From assembly GCF_008017805.1 (NCBI RefSeq), contig NZ_VRTT01000017.1, positions 47,548 to 111,547 on the forward strand: a stretch of 64,000 nucleotides of DNA, given 5' to 3'. Below the pieces are notes generated by a model. It ran no database searches and was not told the origin of the DNA. It was given only the letters and a program-made list of their open reading frames with translations. This stretch comes from Paenibacillus sp. N3.4 (lineage in GTDB: Bacteria; Bacillota; Bacilli; Paenibacillales; NBRC-103111). Positions within the stretch are counted from its first letter, which is position 1. Each line of letters begins with the position of its first letter. Shown here piece after piece: positions 55,191 to 63,598 of the stretch. Position numbers and translations under genes: made by a program.

Positions 55191-57332
55191 ATGAGGGGAA
55201 TTCTCCGATTCGGTTCTCGTACTATCTTGCTTCATATAATTGCTGCCGTTGTTGTTGGTTTGGTTGCAAGCTATGCCGTCATCTCTGTACCAGACTCTCC
55301 TAAGTTTCAAAGTAAAGAAGGATTTCTGGATTTAACGCAGGTTCATGTCAGTGAGAATCCGCTAAAGTTAAAAGGAGAGTGGGCGTTCTACTGGCATGAG
55401 CTGCTGTCGCCTGAGGACATACAGACTCGTTCGGCAAGGGACGGAAATCATGACCGCTGGATCAGCATCCCGAGCTCCTGGCTAGGCTATCGGTTAGATG
55501 GTCAGCAACTGAACGGTACAGGCTATGCAACATTTCGGGTGGTCATCCAACTTAGCGAGCAGGATCGGAACGAGCGGCTTGCTCTGCGGCTGCCTACCAT
55601 CTTTCATGCGTATAAATTATGGGTTAATGGCGAGCTGCTGGCAGAAGTTGGTGTGGTTGGTCAGGACAAGAGTAGCGTGACACCGCATCTGGCAACGAAG
55701 CTGGTGTTCTTCCAGCCCAAGAATGACAAGGTGGAGCTGGTTATGCAAGTTGCCAACCTCCATCATAAGCGAGGCGGAATCACCAAGTATATCGAGTTGG
55801 GCGGCAGTGATGTGTTAACGGTCAGGAAAAATCTGAAAATCGCTGCTGAAATGTTCATCACCGCAAGCCTGCTGGTGATTGGCGTGTATCACCTACTGTT
55901 GTTCATACTGCGACGCAAAGACAGGGCTCCATTGTATTTTGGTCTGTTCACCTTGTTGTTCGGTATCCGATCATTGCTGGTCGGCGAACTCTTGATCACA
56001 CAATTGTGGCCTGCTTTTCCATGGGGCTTGCAGTTCAAGATCGAGTACCTGATTCTTTGCAGCAGTACATACATCATCACGATGTACTTTGATTGCATTT
56101 TTCCGAATTATGTGTCGCGTTGGTTTCAGCTTGGTACGCGGATCGTAACCGGCGCATTCTGTATCGTTGTCGTGGTGACCCCTGCACTTATATATACAAA
56201 ATTATTACTGATGATCGGTGTGATGGTTGTTCTCCATATGATTTATCTGATGGTTGGGCTGGCCCACGCAGCCGTGCGGCGTATGGAGGGAGCGCTGATT
56301 TTCCTGCTGGTGTCGGTGGTTGCTTTGGTTACTGTCATCAACGATTTTTTATATTACAACGAATGGTCGCTTATCGGAAATACATCTCCGCTTGGTTTGT
56401 TGGTGTTTACGATCGCACAGATGATTCTGCTTTCTTCGAGATTTACGAGGGCGGCATCGAACGAGGAGAGGATTGCACGTGAACTGCAGGACGCTAACAA
56501 CAAGCTGACCGAAATGAATATGAATTTGGAACGAACCGTGCAGGAACGCACACAGGCCTTATCCGCAGCTCATGATGATCTCCGCACGTCGTATGACCGG
56601 TTGCTTCACTCCGAGGAAGGGAGGAAGAAGCTCCTTGCCTATATAACGCACGATCTGCGTATGCCGCTGTCCAGTATGCTTGGTTATGTAGAAGCTGTGC
56701 AGGACAGGGTCAAGCCGGAACGTAATGAACAGTACTTGAAGTATATCCGGGATAACACGATAAGGGTTAACCGCATGATCGAGGAGTTGTCCTTCTTGTC
56801 GCATTTGGAGACGGGACAAGTCTCGTACCGAATGGAGCAGGTTCATGTGGTTCACTTCTTGCGCCGGTTCTATGAACAATATGAGCTAGTTGTGCGTGAC
56901 GCAGGGTTGGATTTCACGCTGGATTTCAGAGATTTGGAAGATCAACGCCCTAACGTGCCTGTTGTCGAAATGGATGCGCAAAGATTAGAGCAGGCATTGT
57001 TTAATCTAGTGTCGAACGCGATGAAGTTCACTTCTAGCAGTGGGGCGGTGCGTATTGCACTAGCTGTTGAAGAAGAGGATCATACCCGCTGTGCAATCAT
57101 TAGCGTGCAAGATTCAGGCACAGGTATTCCCCCAGAGCAGCTCGAGCAAATCTTCGATCGTAATTACAGGTATGATCGACCGGGCCTGGAGAAGGGTATA
57201 GAGGGCAGCGGGCTCGGGCTGGCGATTTGCAGGGAAATCGTACAAGCGCATGGAGGGACGATTCGAGCGGAGAGCGACGGCAAGACGGGGTCGATATTCT
57301 ATGTATCGCTTCCTTGTATTCTTGTATTGTAG
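55191..57332 (+). CDS. 7TMR-DISM-type sensor histidine kinase
   Basis: A 713-residue kinase. Signal/membrane helix (12-32), extracellular jelly-roll domain (about 40-220: WISIPSSWLGYRL, GYATFRVVIQL, FHAYKLWVNGELLAEVG, typical of 7TMR extracellular sugar-binding-like domains), then seven membrane helices (about 222-430). A coiled coil follows (ERIARELQDANNKLTEMNMNLER), then HisKA with His487 in YITHDLRMPLSS and the HATPase boxes (NLVSNAMKFT, DSGTGIP, GSGLGLAICREIV). It forms a two-component system with the OmpR-type regulator that starts 21 bp later. The signal may be a carbohydrate, judging from the extracellular domain type. Confidence 0.9.
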   Translation: MRGILRFGSRTILLHIIAAVVVGLVASYAVISVPDSPKFQSKEGFLDLTQVHVSENPLKLKGEWAFYWHELLSPEDIQTRSARDGNHDRWISIPSSWLGYRLDGQQLNGTGYATFRVVIQLSEQDRNERLALRLPTIFHAYKLWVNGELLAEVGVVGQDKSSVTPHLATKLVFFQPKNDKVELVMQVANLHHKRGGITKYIELGGSDVLTVRKNLKIAAEMFITASLLVIGVYHLLLFILRRKDRAPLYFGLFTLLFGIRSLLVGELLITQLWPAFPWGLQFKIEYLILCSSTYIITMYFDCIFPNYVSRWFQLGTRIVTGAFCIVVVVTPALIYTKLLLMIGVMVVLHMIYLMVGLAHAAVRRMEGALIFLLVSVVALVTVINDFLYYNEWSLIGNTSPLGLLVFTIAQMILLSSRFTRAASNEERIARELQDANNKLTEMNMNLERTVQERTQALSAAHDDLRTSYDRLLHSEEGRKKLLAYITHDLRMPLSSMLGYVEAVQDRVKPERNEQYLKYIRDNTIRVNRMIEELSFLSHLETGQVSYRMEQVHVVHFLRRFYEQYELVVRDAGLDFTLDFRDLEDQRPNVPVVEMDAQRLEQALFNLVSNAMKFTSSSGAVRIALAVEEEDHTRCAIISVQDSGTGIPPEQLEQIFDRNYRYDRPGLEKGIEGSGLGLAICREIVQAHGGTIRAESDGKTGSIFYVSLPCILVL

Positions 57333-57353
57333 AAGAAAGAAGGTGACAGCGTG

Positions 57354-58058
57354 ATGGACATGCACAAAATTATGATCGTCGATGATGATCCCAATATATG
57401 CGAGATTGTTCAGGTGTATTGCGAGCGTGAGGGCTTCATATGCTCCTACAGCTACAGCGGGGCAGAAGCCATGAAACTGCTTGCGTCGTTCGAGCCGGAT
57501 TTGATTGTACTGGATGTATTGTTGGCTAATGAAAACGGCATTGATTGGTGCAGGAACGCACGTATCTACACGAATGCGCCGATCGTGTTTCTGAGCAGCC
57601 GTGAGGAGGACGAGGTCAAAATCAGCGCATTATCCTATGGCGGCGACGATTATGTGACCAAGCCGTTTAGTCCAGGAGTACTCATGGCCAAGATCAAGGC
57701 TCACCTTCGCAGAGTGTCGACGGGCAGAAGGGAACAACTGCTGGAGTTACCGGGTTTGACGCTGGATTACTACGCACAGTCCGTCATCATGGGTAGCGAA
57801 ACCATTTTTTTAACGAAAAAAGAGTTCAGTCTACTGTCCTATTTGGCACAAAACGTTAATCGTGTCGTCACTGTCGATACGTTGTTTCAGCTCATCTGGG
57901 GAATGGAGAGTCTGGAGGATACGAGAACGGTCGCTGTACACATCAGTAATTTACGTAAAAAAATCGAGGCTGACCCTGTCAATCCTGAGAGAATCATTAC
58001 GATTCGGGGGGCCGGATATATGCTGGTTGCCAGAAGTGCGTTGCAAGCGAGAACATAG
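57354..58058 (+). CDS. OmpR-family response regulator
   Basis: About 234 residues. Receiver with DDDPN acidic pair, phosphoacceptor Asp54 in IVLDVLLANENG and Lys in YVTKPFSPG. Winged-helix DNA-binding domain ends in TVAVHISNLRKKIEADP and IITIRGAGYML. ATG 57354 follows AAGGTG; a GTG directly before it at 57351 is possible. Partner of the upstream kinase. No dedicated target genes are adjacent. Confidence 0.92.
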   Translation: MDMHKIMIVDDDPNICEIVQVYCEREGFICSYSYSGAEAMKLLASFEPDLIVLDVLLANENGIDWCRNARIYTNAPIVFLSSREEDEVKISALSYGGDDYVTKPFSPGVLMAKIKAHLRRVSTGRREQLLELPGLTLDYYAQSVIMGSETIFLTKKEFSLLSYLAQNVNRVVTVDTLFQLIWGMESLEDTRTVAVHISNLRKKIEADPVNPERIITIRGAGYMLVARSALQART

Positions 58059-58421
58059 CGTTAAGGTTGGGAGTGTGACCACGACTGCCGCTAACACAGT
58101 ACAGCTAGAAGGGTTAGAACCAAGCTGCCTTACGTGTAGTGAGCTGAACCGTATCATAAATAGAGCGAAATCCGTGGCAGGCGTTCTGGGTATCTTGTTT
58201 AGTAGACATAGGCGTTCCAAAAGGATTGTTCTTGGCATCCTGATAGGCCCAACTAAGTTCATCTACGACAGCATCTAAATGTGAAGCATCCACACTGTTG
58301 ATACCAGAGAGCCTTTATACGCAATCGCAGCGATGAATACTTCGTTCGTATTAAGGGGTATTGTAACGTAAACGGCTGTTTATAAGTGTTCGTATGAGAG
58401 AGAGGATCCCAGACTTCATGC
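58059..58421 (-). pseudogene. decayed unidentified gene on the - strand
   Basis: On the - strand, YVTIPLNTNEVFIAAIAYKG, a frame change, then DASHLDAVVDELSWAYQDAK and CHGFRSIYDTVQ read like genuine protein, in two frames between about 58370 and 58120. No family was recognised and no start or ribosome binding site is evident. It is probably the relic of a gene convergent with the response regulator. Confidence 0.35.
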
Positions 58422-58472
58422 AAAACAACCTCCAATTCCACCTATGATAAAGTGGGGATGGAGGTTGTTTTT
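58422..58472. terminator. long bidirectional terminator
   Basis: AAAACAACCTCCA / TGGAGGTTGTTTT (13 bp, perfect) with an inner TTCCAC / GTGGGGA stem and T-run on the + side, A-run on the - side. It separates convergent transcription from the response regulator and the flagellin gene. Confidence 0.85.
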
Positions 58473-58526
58473 ACATGAAAAATTAGTAATAAGTGGAAAC
58501 CGAAAAGTTATAAATGGGCCTTTGGG

Positions 58527-58545
58527 AAAACCCCTTCGGGATTTT
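58527..58545 (-). terminator. flagellin terminator
   Basis: In the - sense AAAATCCC-gaa-GGGGTTTT (one mismatch), 7 bp after the flagellin stop codon, followed by CCC. Confidence 0.65.
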
Positions 58546-58551
58546 GGGAAA

Positions 58552-60920
58552 TTAACGGAGCAATTGCAGTACCCCTTGCGGCTGTTGGTTGGCTTGAGCC
58601 AACATAGATTGTGCTGCTTGAGTAAGAATGTTGTTCTTAGTGAACTCCATCATTTCCTTCGCCATGTCCACATCACGGATACGCGACTCAGCGGCTGTAA
58701 GGTTTTCAGAAGCAGCTCCAAGGTTGTTAATGGTGTGCTCCAAACGATTTTGGTATGCACCTAATTTGGAACGTTCGGCAGATACAGCATTAATGGAATT
58801 GTCTAGTACCTTGATTGCTGCAGAAGCCTTAGTAGCATCCGAAACATCAAGAGAGTATTCAACATTTACGTTATCAGTGCCATTATTGGTTTGTTTCGTA
58901 GTTGTCCAAGCAGCACCCGTAATCACATTTCCACTTTTATCTTTAATTACTGCAGATGCATCAGAAGAAGTTAACCCGAGAGCACTTGCACGCATGTCTG
59001 CAACATTCATGGACAAGGATTGACCTTGGTTTGCTCCGACTTGCATCGACAAGGATCTGTCCTCAACGCCACCTTCAACTGTAAAAGCGGCTTGACCATT
59101 CGTGTTTGCGCCAATATTTACTTTGAGGCCATTTCCAAAATCGATCGTGGAGTTGGCTGCAATATCAGATTTCGTAGTCGTATCACCAGTTGTTGTGTTT
59201 GTCAGCTTAGCGGTTTTCGTTGTTGCGGCAGTAACGCTGAATCCATGTGTGGTAGGGCCAGTAAGTGTACCGATAGTAAGATCTACGCCATTACCCAGGT
59301 TATAAGTGCCGCCATTCTCAAACGTTAAGGTTTGCGTGCCAACCACAACGCCGCCATTGGCATCGTGGACTGTTGCAGTATAAGCATTTGCGGTACCAAC
59401 GGTAAGGTCATAAGTGTTAGAAGCGCTATACGTTGTACTATCAGCACGTGTATCAATGCTTACTCCGTTTGCGAAGGTAACTGTGCTGCCGGCAGTAAAG
59501 GTTACTGCAGGTCCGCCGTCAAATGATGCTGCAAGCTCATTAGTGACAGTAAAGCTATCAGTTCCATTTATAATTGTGTTACCAACGCCGTGGGCAATCG
59601 TGAAATTTCCAATCGTTATACTACCTGCAGCAGCACCTGCAGCAATAGATGTAGTACCTACAGTGCTGCCGCCTTGACTTAATGTAACCGTGCTGCTTAC
59701 ATCAAATGTTTGGTGATTTCCGGCTGCGTTAGCTCCAGTTAATGTGGTGTTAACCCCAGTAGCGGTTTTAAAGCTCACACCGAAGTCATTAGATGTTCCC
59801 AATGCCTTGAATTGATAATTTTGTACGTTATTATCCAGAATAACTTTGTCTGTTAAAGCTGTAGTACCGTCGGTAGCCATTAATTGAACACTAAAAATAC
59901 CGTTGCCTTCATCTGCATAAGCAAGTTGATATCCTACTCCATTGCTCAGTGCCGAAGGATTATCCAAACTCAAAGTAAGGGCACCAGCCGCACCTGCGCC
60001 AACAGTACCATTGTTTACCGCACCTAAAACGCCTACAGTTTTTACATCATAGCTTCCAGACACTGTGTTGTTACCTGTAACCGTAATACCATCAGCCGTA
60101 AGACCTGTATTGGCACCGGTGAATACGCCGGTTGCAACAGAATCTGTTCTTGTAATTGTTACTTCATGTGTACCGTTAGCCAAAGTAGAAGTAGGAGCAA
60201 TCGAAACGCCTGTTACAGAGCCGGCTGGAGTTGTAAGCGATGCATTCTTCGTTTGCGTTTGGCCAATACGAATTTCATAATCGCCGGCGTTCAGAGTTGA
60301 GTTTGCCCCAACGCTAACGTTTTTAATTGAATTATCAGCAGTGTGGGTTGCGGATTTCGTTACAGTGTCTATAACATCTATTGAATAATTTCCTGCCTTC
60401 AGAGAACTGTTCTTATCTAAATCCGGATTCGAAATAGTCGTCGTTCCCGCATTGAAAGGATTAGTTGTTTTATCAATCGTTACAACACCGGATTTTTCTG
60501 AAATGTCCCCATTTAACAGTTTTTTCGTGTTGAACTCGGTCTATTGCCAATACGGTTAATTTCAGCCGTCAATTGGTTAATTTCCTTCTGAATCTCGCCG
60601 CGGTCATCGGCAGTGTTCGTATCGTTGGCAGCTTGCGTTGCGAGTTCTTTCATACGTTGAAGGATACTATGTGTTTCGGTCAACGCGCCTTCTGCCGTCT
60701 GAATCAGGGATATCGAATCTTGCGCATTGCGCTGTGCTTGATCCAATCCGCGGATTTGTGCTCGCATTTTTTCGGAAATCGCAAGACCTGCAGCGTCGTC
60801 GCCCGCACGGTTGATACGAAGACCGGAAGACAATTTCTCTAAAGATTTTCCTGCTGCTCCTGTGTTACCTGCTAATTGGCGGTGCGTGTTCTGTGCTGCA
60901 ATGTTGTGGTTAATTCTCAT
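58552..60920 (-). CDS. hag: flagellin with very long central domain, one frameshift
   Basis: The N-terminal D0/D1 region (60920-60513: [42 protein letters not shown], then [14 protein letters not shown]) and the C-terminal D1/D0 region ([48 protein letters not shown]) are canonical. Between them lie about 550 Thr/Asn/Gly/Ala-rich residues, so the total is about 789, against 270-500 in most Bacillales. After NRIGN the frame is lost by one base near 60541; the continuation [12 protein letters not shown] is present in the next frame and stays open to the stop at 58552. A sequencing error or a recent mutation is equally possible. GGAGGT lies 8 bp before ATG. csrA is just upstream. Confidence 0.9.
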
Positions 60921-60928
60921 TTCTCATT

Positions 60929-60969
60929 ACCTCCATGTGGTGTGTTTTTGAATGCCTATCCGTTGGCAT
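60929..60969 (-). promoter_or_regulatory. two candidate CsrA-binding sites in the flagellin leader
   Basis: In the RNA, the Shine-Dalgarno lies within ACAUGGAGGUAAU (GGA inside the SD, 60929-60934). About 20 nt upstream, AUGCC-AACGGAUA-GGCAU (60952-60969) presents GGA in a hairpin loop. This mirrors the two CsrA sites of B. subtilis hag mRNA (one over the SD, one in an upstream hairpin). Binding is inferred. Confidence 0.65.
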
Positions 60970-61077
60970 CCTTTGAAGCGCTACCCTGTACTCACAAGTC
61001 ATTGATGGATTGCGCGCTAATCCAAAACAAGGATTTGTAAGTCAAACTGTTATCTTCCTTGACTTCACCACTCGTCC

Positions 61078-61278
61078 TTAAGTGGCAGGAGCTTCGACCT
61101 TTTTTGCCGTTTCTAAGGCTATATTGTTTTCTTCCCATAACTCTCCACGAACAATAGAAATATGCTTTGGTGCTTCAATCGCCAAACGTAAATGGCCTTC
61201 ATCGCTCTTAATGACCTTTACCATAATGTTGTTGTCGATCAGTACATATTCTCCGGGTTTTCTCCCTAACACGAGCAT
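61078..61278 (-). CDS. csrA: carbon storage regulator CsrA, copy 1
   Basis: A 66-residue RNA-binding protein, MLVLGRKPGEYVLI at the N-terminus, with Leu4 and Arg44 (SIVRGEL), the residues that contact GGA in RNA. It has the C-terminal extension (EENNIALETAKK) that in Bacillus CsrA carries the FliW-binding surface. In Bacillales CsrA represses flagellin translation by covering the SD of hag and is released by FliW; no fliW gene is present here. AAGGGG lies 8 nt before the ATG. The flagellin gene starts 157 bp downstream and may be co-transcribed. Confidence 0.95.
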   Translation of the reverse strand: MLVLGRKPGEYVLIDNNIMVKVIKSDEGHLRLAIEAPKHISIVRGELWEENNIALETAKKVEAPAT

Positions 61279-61343
61279 TAGCTCATCCCCTTATCCCGCT
61301 TAGTAAATTGACATAAAAAAATGAGCAAACAAACCGCTGGCAT
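61278..61343 (-). CDS. possible leader peptide overlapping csrA
   Basis: An ORF of 21 codons, starting MPAVCLLIFLC and ending KGMS. It is preceded by AGGAGG (4 nt spacing) that lies in the loop of the hairpin just upstream. Its stop TAA overlaps the csrA ATG (TAATG). An in-frame ATG at 61373 would extend it to 31 residues. Translational coupling to csrA is possible. It might instead be a relic of the end of an upstream gene such as fliW, whose stop often overlaps csrA. Confidence 0.35.
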   Translation of the reverse strand: MPAVCLLIFLCQFTKRDKGMS

Positions 61344-61381
61344 TCTTCCTCCTGAAGAATGACGGCGACTCATTTGCTCAT
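61315..61381 (-). terminator. terminator-like hairpin B with GGA loop before csrA
   Basis: In the RNA AUGAGCAAA ... UUUGCUCAU closes the outer stem, followed by seven U. The inner stem CAUUCUUC / GAAGAAUG has an apical loop AGGAG. The structure is both a rho-independent terminator in form and a GGA-presenting hairpin of the kind CsrA binds. It lies 37 bp before csrA. Confidence 0.75.
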
Positions 61382-61439
61382 CCTAAGTCTCGTAATTATT
61401 TAATAATTATTCAATTGTAAAAAACTACATTTAAACAGC

Positions 61440-61507
61440 AAAAAGACGAATAAATAGGCATCTGTTTCAAATGTTCCTCCTTGAAACTACATGCGTATTT
61501 ACTCGTC
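61440..61507 (-). terminator. terminator-like hairpin A with GGA loop
   Basis: In the RNA GACGAGUAAAUACGCAU pairs with AUGCCUAUUUAUUCGUC (few mismatches); inside, GUUUCAA / UUGAAAC carries the loop GGAGGAACAU. UUUUU follows. An alternative hairpin UUACUC-AUGGAC-GAGUAA at 61499-61516 would also present GGA and competes with the outer stem. Confidence 0.75.
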
Positions 61508-61530
61508 CATGAGTAATCGAATATGTGATT
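61440..61530 (-). ncRNA. candidate sigma-D-dependent CsrA-binding small RNA
   Basis: A transcript starting about 8 nt after the sigma-D -10 match and ending in the U-tract of hairpin A would be about 90 nt, without a convincing ORF, and would offer GGA motifs in one or two hairpin loops. That is the layout of CsrB/RsmX-type antagonists of CsrA. Sigma-D, CsrA and flagellin belong to the same regulon. This is a prediction; read-through into hairpin B and csrA (attenuation) is the main alternative. Confidence 0.45.
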
Positions 61531-61537
61531 AATATAT

Positions 61538-61564
61538 ATATCGACAATTTATTTGAAATGTTTA
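61538..61564 (-). promoter_or_regulatory. sigma-D (FliA-type) promoter
   Basis: On the - strand TAAA (61564-61561), 15-bp spacer, GTCGATAT (61545-61538). The consensus is TAAA-N15-GCCGATAT, so only one base differs. It points towards the hairpins, csrA and the flagellin gene. Confidence 0.75.
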
Positions 61565-61777
61565 GTCTTTTTGCGAAAAAATTTTTTGAAAGTTATTAAC
61601 CTAAATTACGAAAGCTTATAGAATCAGTAGTTTGAGAAAAATAGGCTTGGGCATCTCATCCAGTTATGGAGGCGATATTTGCGATTCAATCCAGAGTGGA
61701 TGAAATAAGCCGTCCCGTTGCCGCTCCAAATGAAGGGGCAACGGGATTTCCAAGACTAATTTTGGAATTAAACTCTT

Positions 61778-62363
61778 TCATCCCAATAAAATACTTTTTT
61801 GTTCCATCCGCCGCCAGACCCTCTGGTTTTGGAATGATGCAGACAGCTTTAAGGTCATCTGACGAGCGTGACTTACAAACGCGCCTGCACAACGGAAAAA
61901 CACTCGTGGGAACCGCTGAACGGTATAGGATTGTTGGATCGGCTCACAGCAATGCTGCTTAAATCGTTCAAACAGATTGTAGGCAAGCAGCTTTAAGAAC
62001 AGGTCGATTTCATTGGCGGGCTTTGCCCAGACGAAGCAAGTCCTTGTTTAACAACGTGTGATGAGGCACCCTATCGCCAAGCGCATGGGCTACTAAGGCA
62101 TCGCCTTGCAGCGACCGATAGTGAAAAAGACGTTCGCAGCCCAAAAGCCAGCCGATGATCAGGTACTGTAAGATGCAATGCGTGGGGGAAATGGCGTTTG
62201 CCGCTTTGGCTAGTCCCAAGGTCCGAAGGGCTTGATTGAAACGGATGGTTTCAATCAAGCCCAGGATGACTTTACTGCCTGCAAAATTTGTTGTGATGTT
62301 GTCTTCGCAAACACCATTGTACCAAAGATCAGGGTACTTTTTTATGTTTTTATGAGGTCGCAC
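61778..62363 (-). pseudogene. IS1380-family transposase remnant, internal deletion
   Basis: The N-terminal part (62363-62013) reads MRPHKNIKKYPDLWYNGVCE, GLIETIRFNQALRTLGLAKA and LLNKDLLRLGKAR. After the deletion the C-terminal part in another frame continues NEIDLFLKLLAYNLFERFKQHCC, RFPRVFFRCAGAFVSHARQM, then SASFQNQRVWRRMEQ to a stop at 61778. The central catalytic region is missing. A CCCGTTGCC / GGCAACGGG hairpin at 61714-61745 lies beyond its C-terminal end. The insertion may have displaced the gene that originally preceded csrA. Confidence 0.8.
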
Positions 62364-62431
62364 TTTCGTAATTCAAGATTAATAATTTTTTATAAATCGA
62401 ACCTGAAGTAAGCCCGTAAAATTCGTAGATA

Positions 62432-62590
62432 ATGAATACTGTCCGAATTACCTATGAGCAACCCATGCCAGATGGAGGTTTAAAAGCTTTGGAAGAAAAC
62501 AAAGAGATGACTTTAAATACGTTCATGAAAACGAATGAAATCGATCTTCGTTTTTTTCTCCATCGCATTGGAATTAGTAAAGTTGCTTAG
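62432..62590 (+). CDS. small hypothetical ORF (52 residues), possibly truncated
   Basis: ATG 62432 opens MNTVRITYEQPMPDGG and ends at TAG 62588. The same frame stays open after the TAG to TAA at 62758 (VYSPQFKPGKYLYSIPEEST), so a 108-residue gene with one nonsense mutation is possible. No clear ribosome binding site and no family recognised. Confidence 0.25.
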   Translation: MNTVRITYEQPMPDGGLKALEENKEMTLNTFMKTNEIDLRFFLHRIGISKVA

Positions 62591-62801
62591 AAAGCGGCAT
62601 TAAAACGGGTTTATTCACCACAATTTAAACCCGGAAAATATCTATATTCTATCCCAGAGGAATCGACTGACGCTTCGGCTTACAAATCCATTCAATTCAT
62701 ATTTGAAATAAATAAAATGTTGAAATTAATACCTTCAATATCTAAGGAAAGCTGCAAGTAAATAGAAGGGTCACTAGTGTTGCATAAATCTTCAGAATCA
62801 T

Positions 62802-62963
62802 TTAGTCAGAAAATTCTGAAAGTAATTCTCCGCGAACGATAGAGATATCTTTTGGCGCTTCAATAGCCAAGCGTAAGTGCCCCTCTTCACTTTTAATTAC
62901 CTTTATGATAATTTTTTCGTTGATTACTATGTATTGTCCGGGTTTTCTTCCAAGAACCAGCAT
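62802..62963 (-). CDS. csrA: CsrA paralogue, copy 2 (short form)
   Basis: A 53-residue CsrA: MLVLGRKPGQYIVINEK, IKSEEGHLRLAIEAPKDISIV, with Leu4 and Arg44 conserved. Compared with copy 1 it stops after RGELLSEFSD and lacks the C-terminal extension that FliW contacts in Bacillus CsrA, so it may escape FliW control. AAAGGAGTGAG precedes the ATG. Copy 1 lies 1.5 kb away in the same orientation, with the IS1380 remnant between them. The open frame extends upstream to 63032, but homology begins at 62963. Confidence 0.88.
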   Translation of the reverse strand: MLVLGRKPGQYIVINEKIIIKVIKSEEGHLRLAIEAPKDISIVRGELLSEFSD

Positions 62964-63084
62964 CAGACTCACTCCTTTACCGTGAAGGACCTTTATGTGA
63001 TTTGAACATATTTTACGAGAATTATCATTCATTCAATTGAAGTTTCCAAATTGCTTCCTGCAGCAGTAACTTTCTTATTTGTAA

Positions 63085-63598
63085 CTATTGGTTGTATACT
63101 TTTAGGGCAAGTTGCCCATTTCCTTTTTTAGCTGATATTTTTAATACTGGCTCCTTAGCGATTTGTGGTGATACTGCTGCCTTCGCTTCTGCTGCGGTTG
63201 TCGATGTAAGTCGTGTTGCAGTATGCAGTACGTAACAATATGATCTATTTCACTCTGGTCATCAAGCGCGACTCTAACATCGCCAGAAGACTTATTTACT
63301 TCAACCTCGCCATGAGTCGATCCTACGATATAGAAAGGATGCAAGCCTCCGCCTCGAACGAGAGTATCTCCACCCACCTTAACGTTTAACTTTCACTTCT
63401 GACTTGTCATTTAACCCGAACGACCGGTTCACCAGAACCACGAATGCTGCTCTTGTAATCGCTCCATCGGGCTTAAATGAGCCATCCTCATAACCCTTAA
63501 TGAGAGTCTGACTTTGTATTCTCGCTTGCTGTATGGGCAGCAGGGAGGGGCAAGCTCAGTAGCAACGCTAAAAACAAGCTGACCATTCGCCTTTTCAT
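63085..63598 (-). pseudogene. SLH-domain exported protein, decayed
   Basis: ATG 63598 (after GGAGG) starts a signal peptide MKRRMVSLFLALLLSLPLPA and stops early at 63496 or so. In the next frame TLIKGYEDGSFKPDGAITRA, then VVLVNRSFGLNDKSE is an SLH domain. A further frame gives DVRVALDDQSEIDHIV, and another ISAKKGNGQLALKVYNQ to a stop at 63085. At least two or three indels break a short SLH-containing secreted protein. Confidence 0.65.

Noticed and set aside
58628..60280. Several + strand open frames across the flagellin gene
   Set aside because: They are antisense to flagellin; its repetitive Thr/Ala/Gly composition leaves the opposite strand open by chance.
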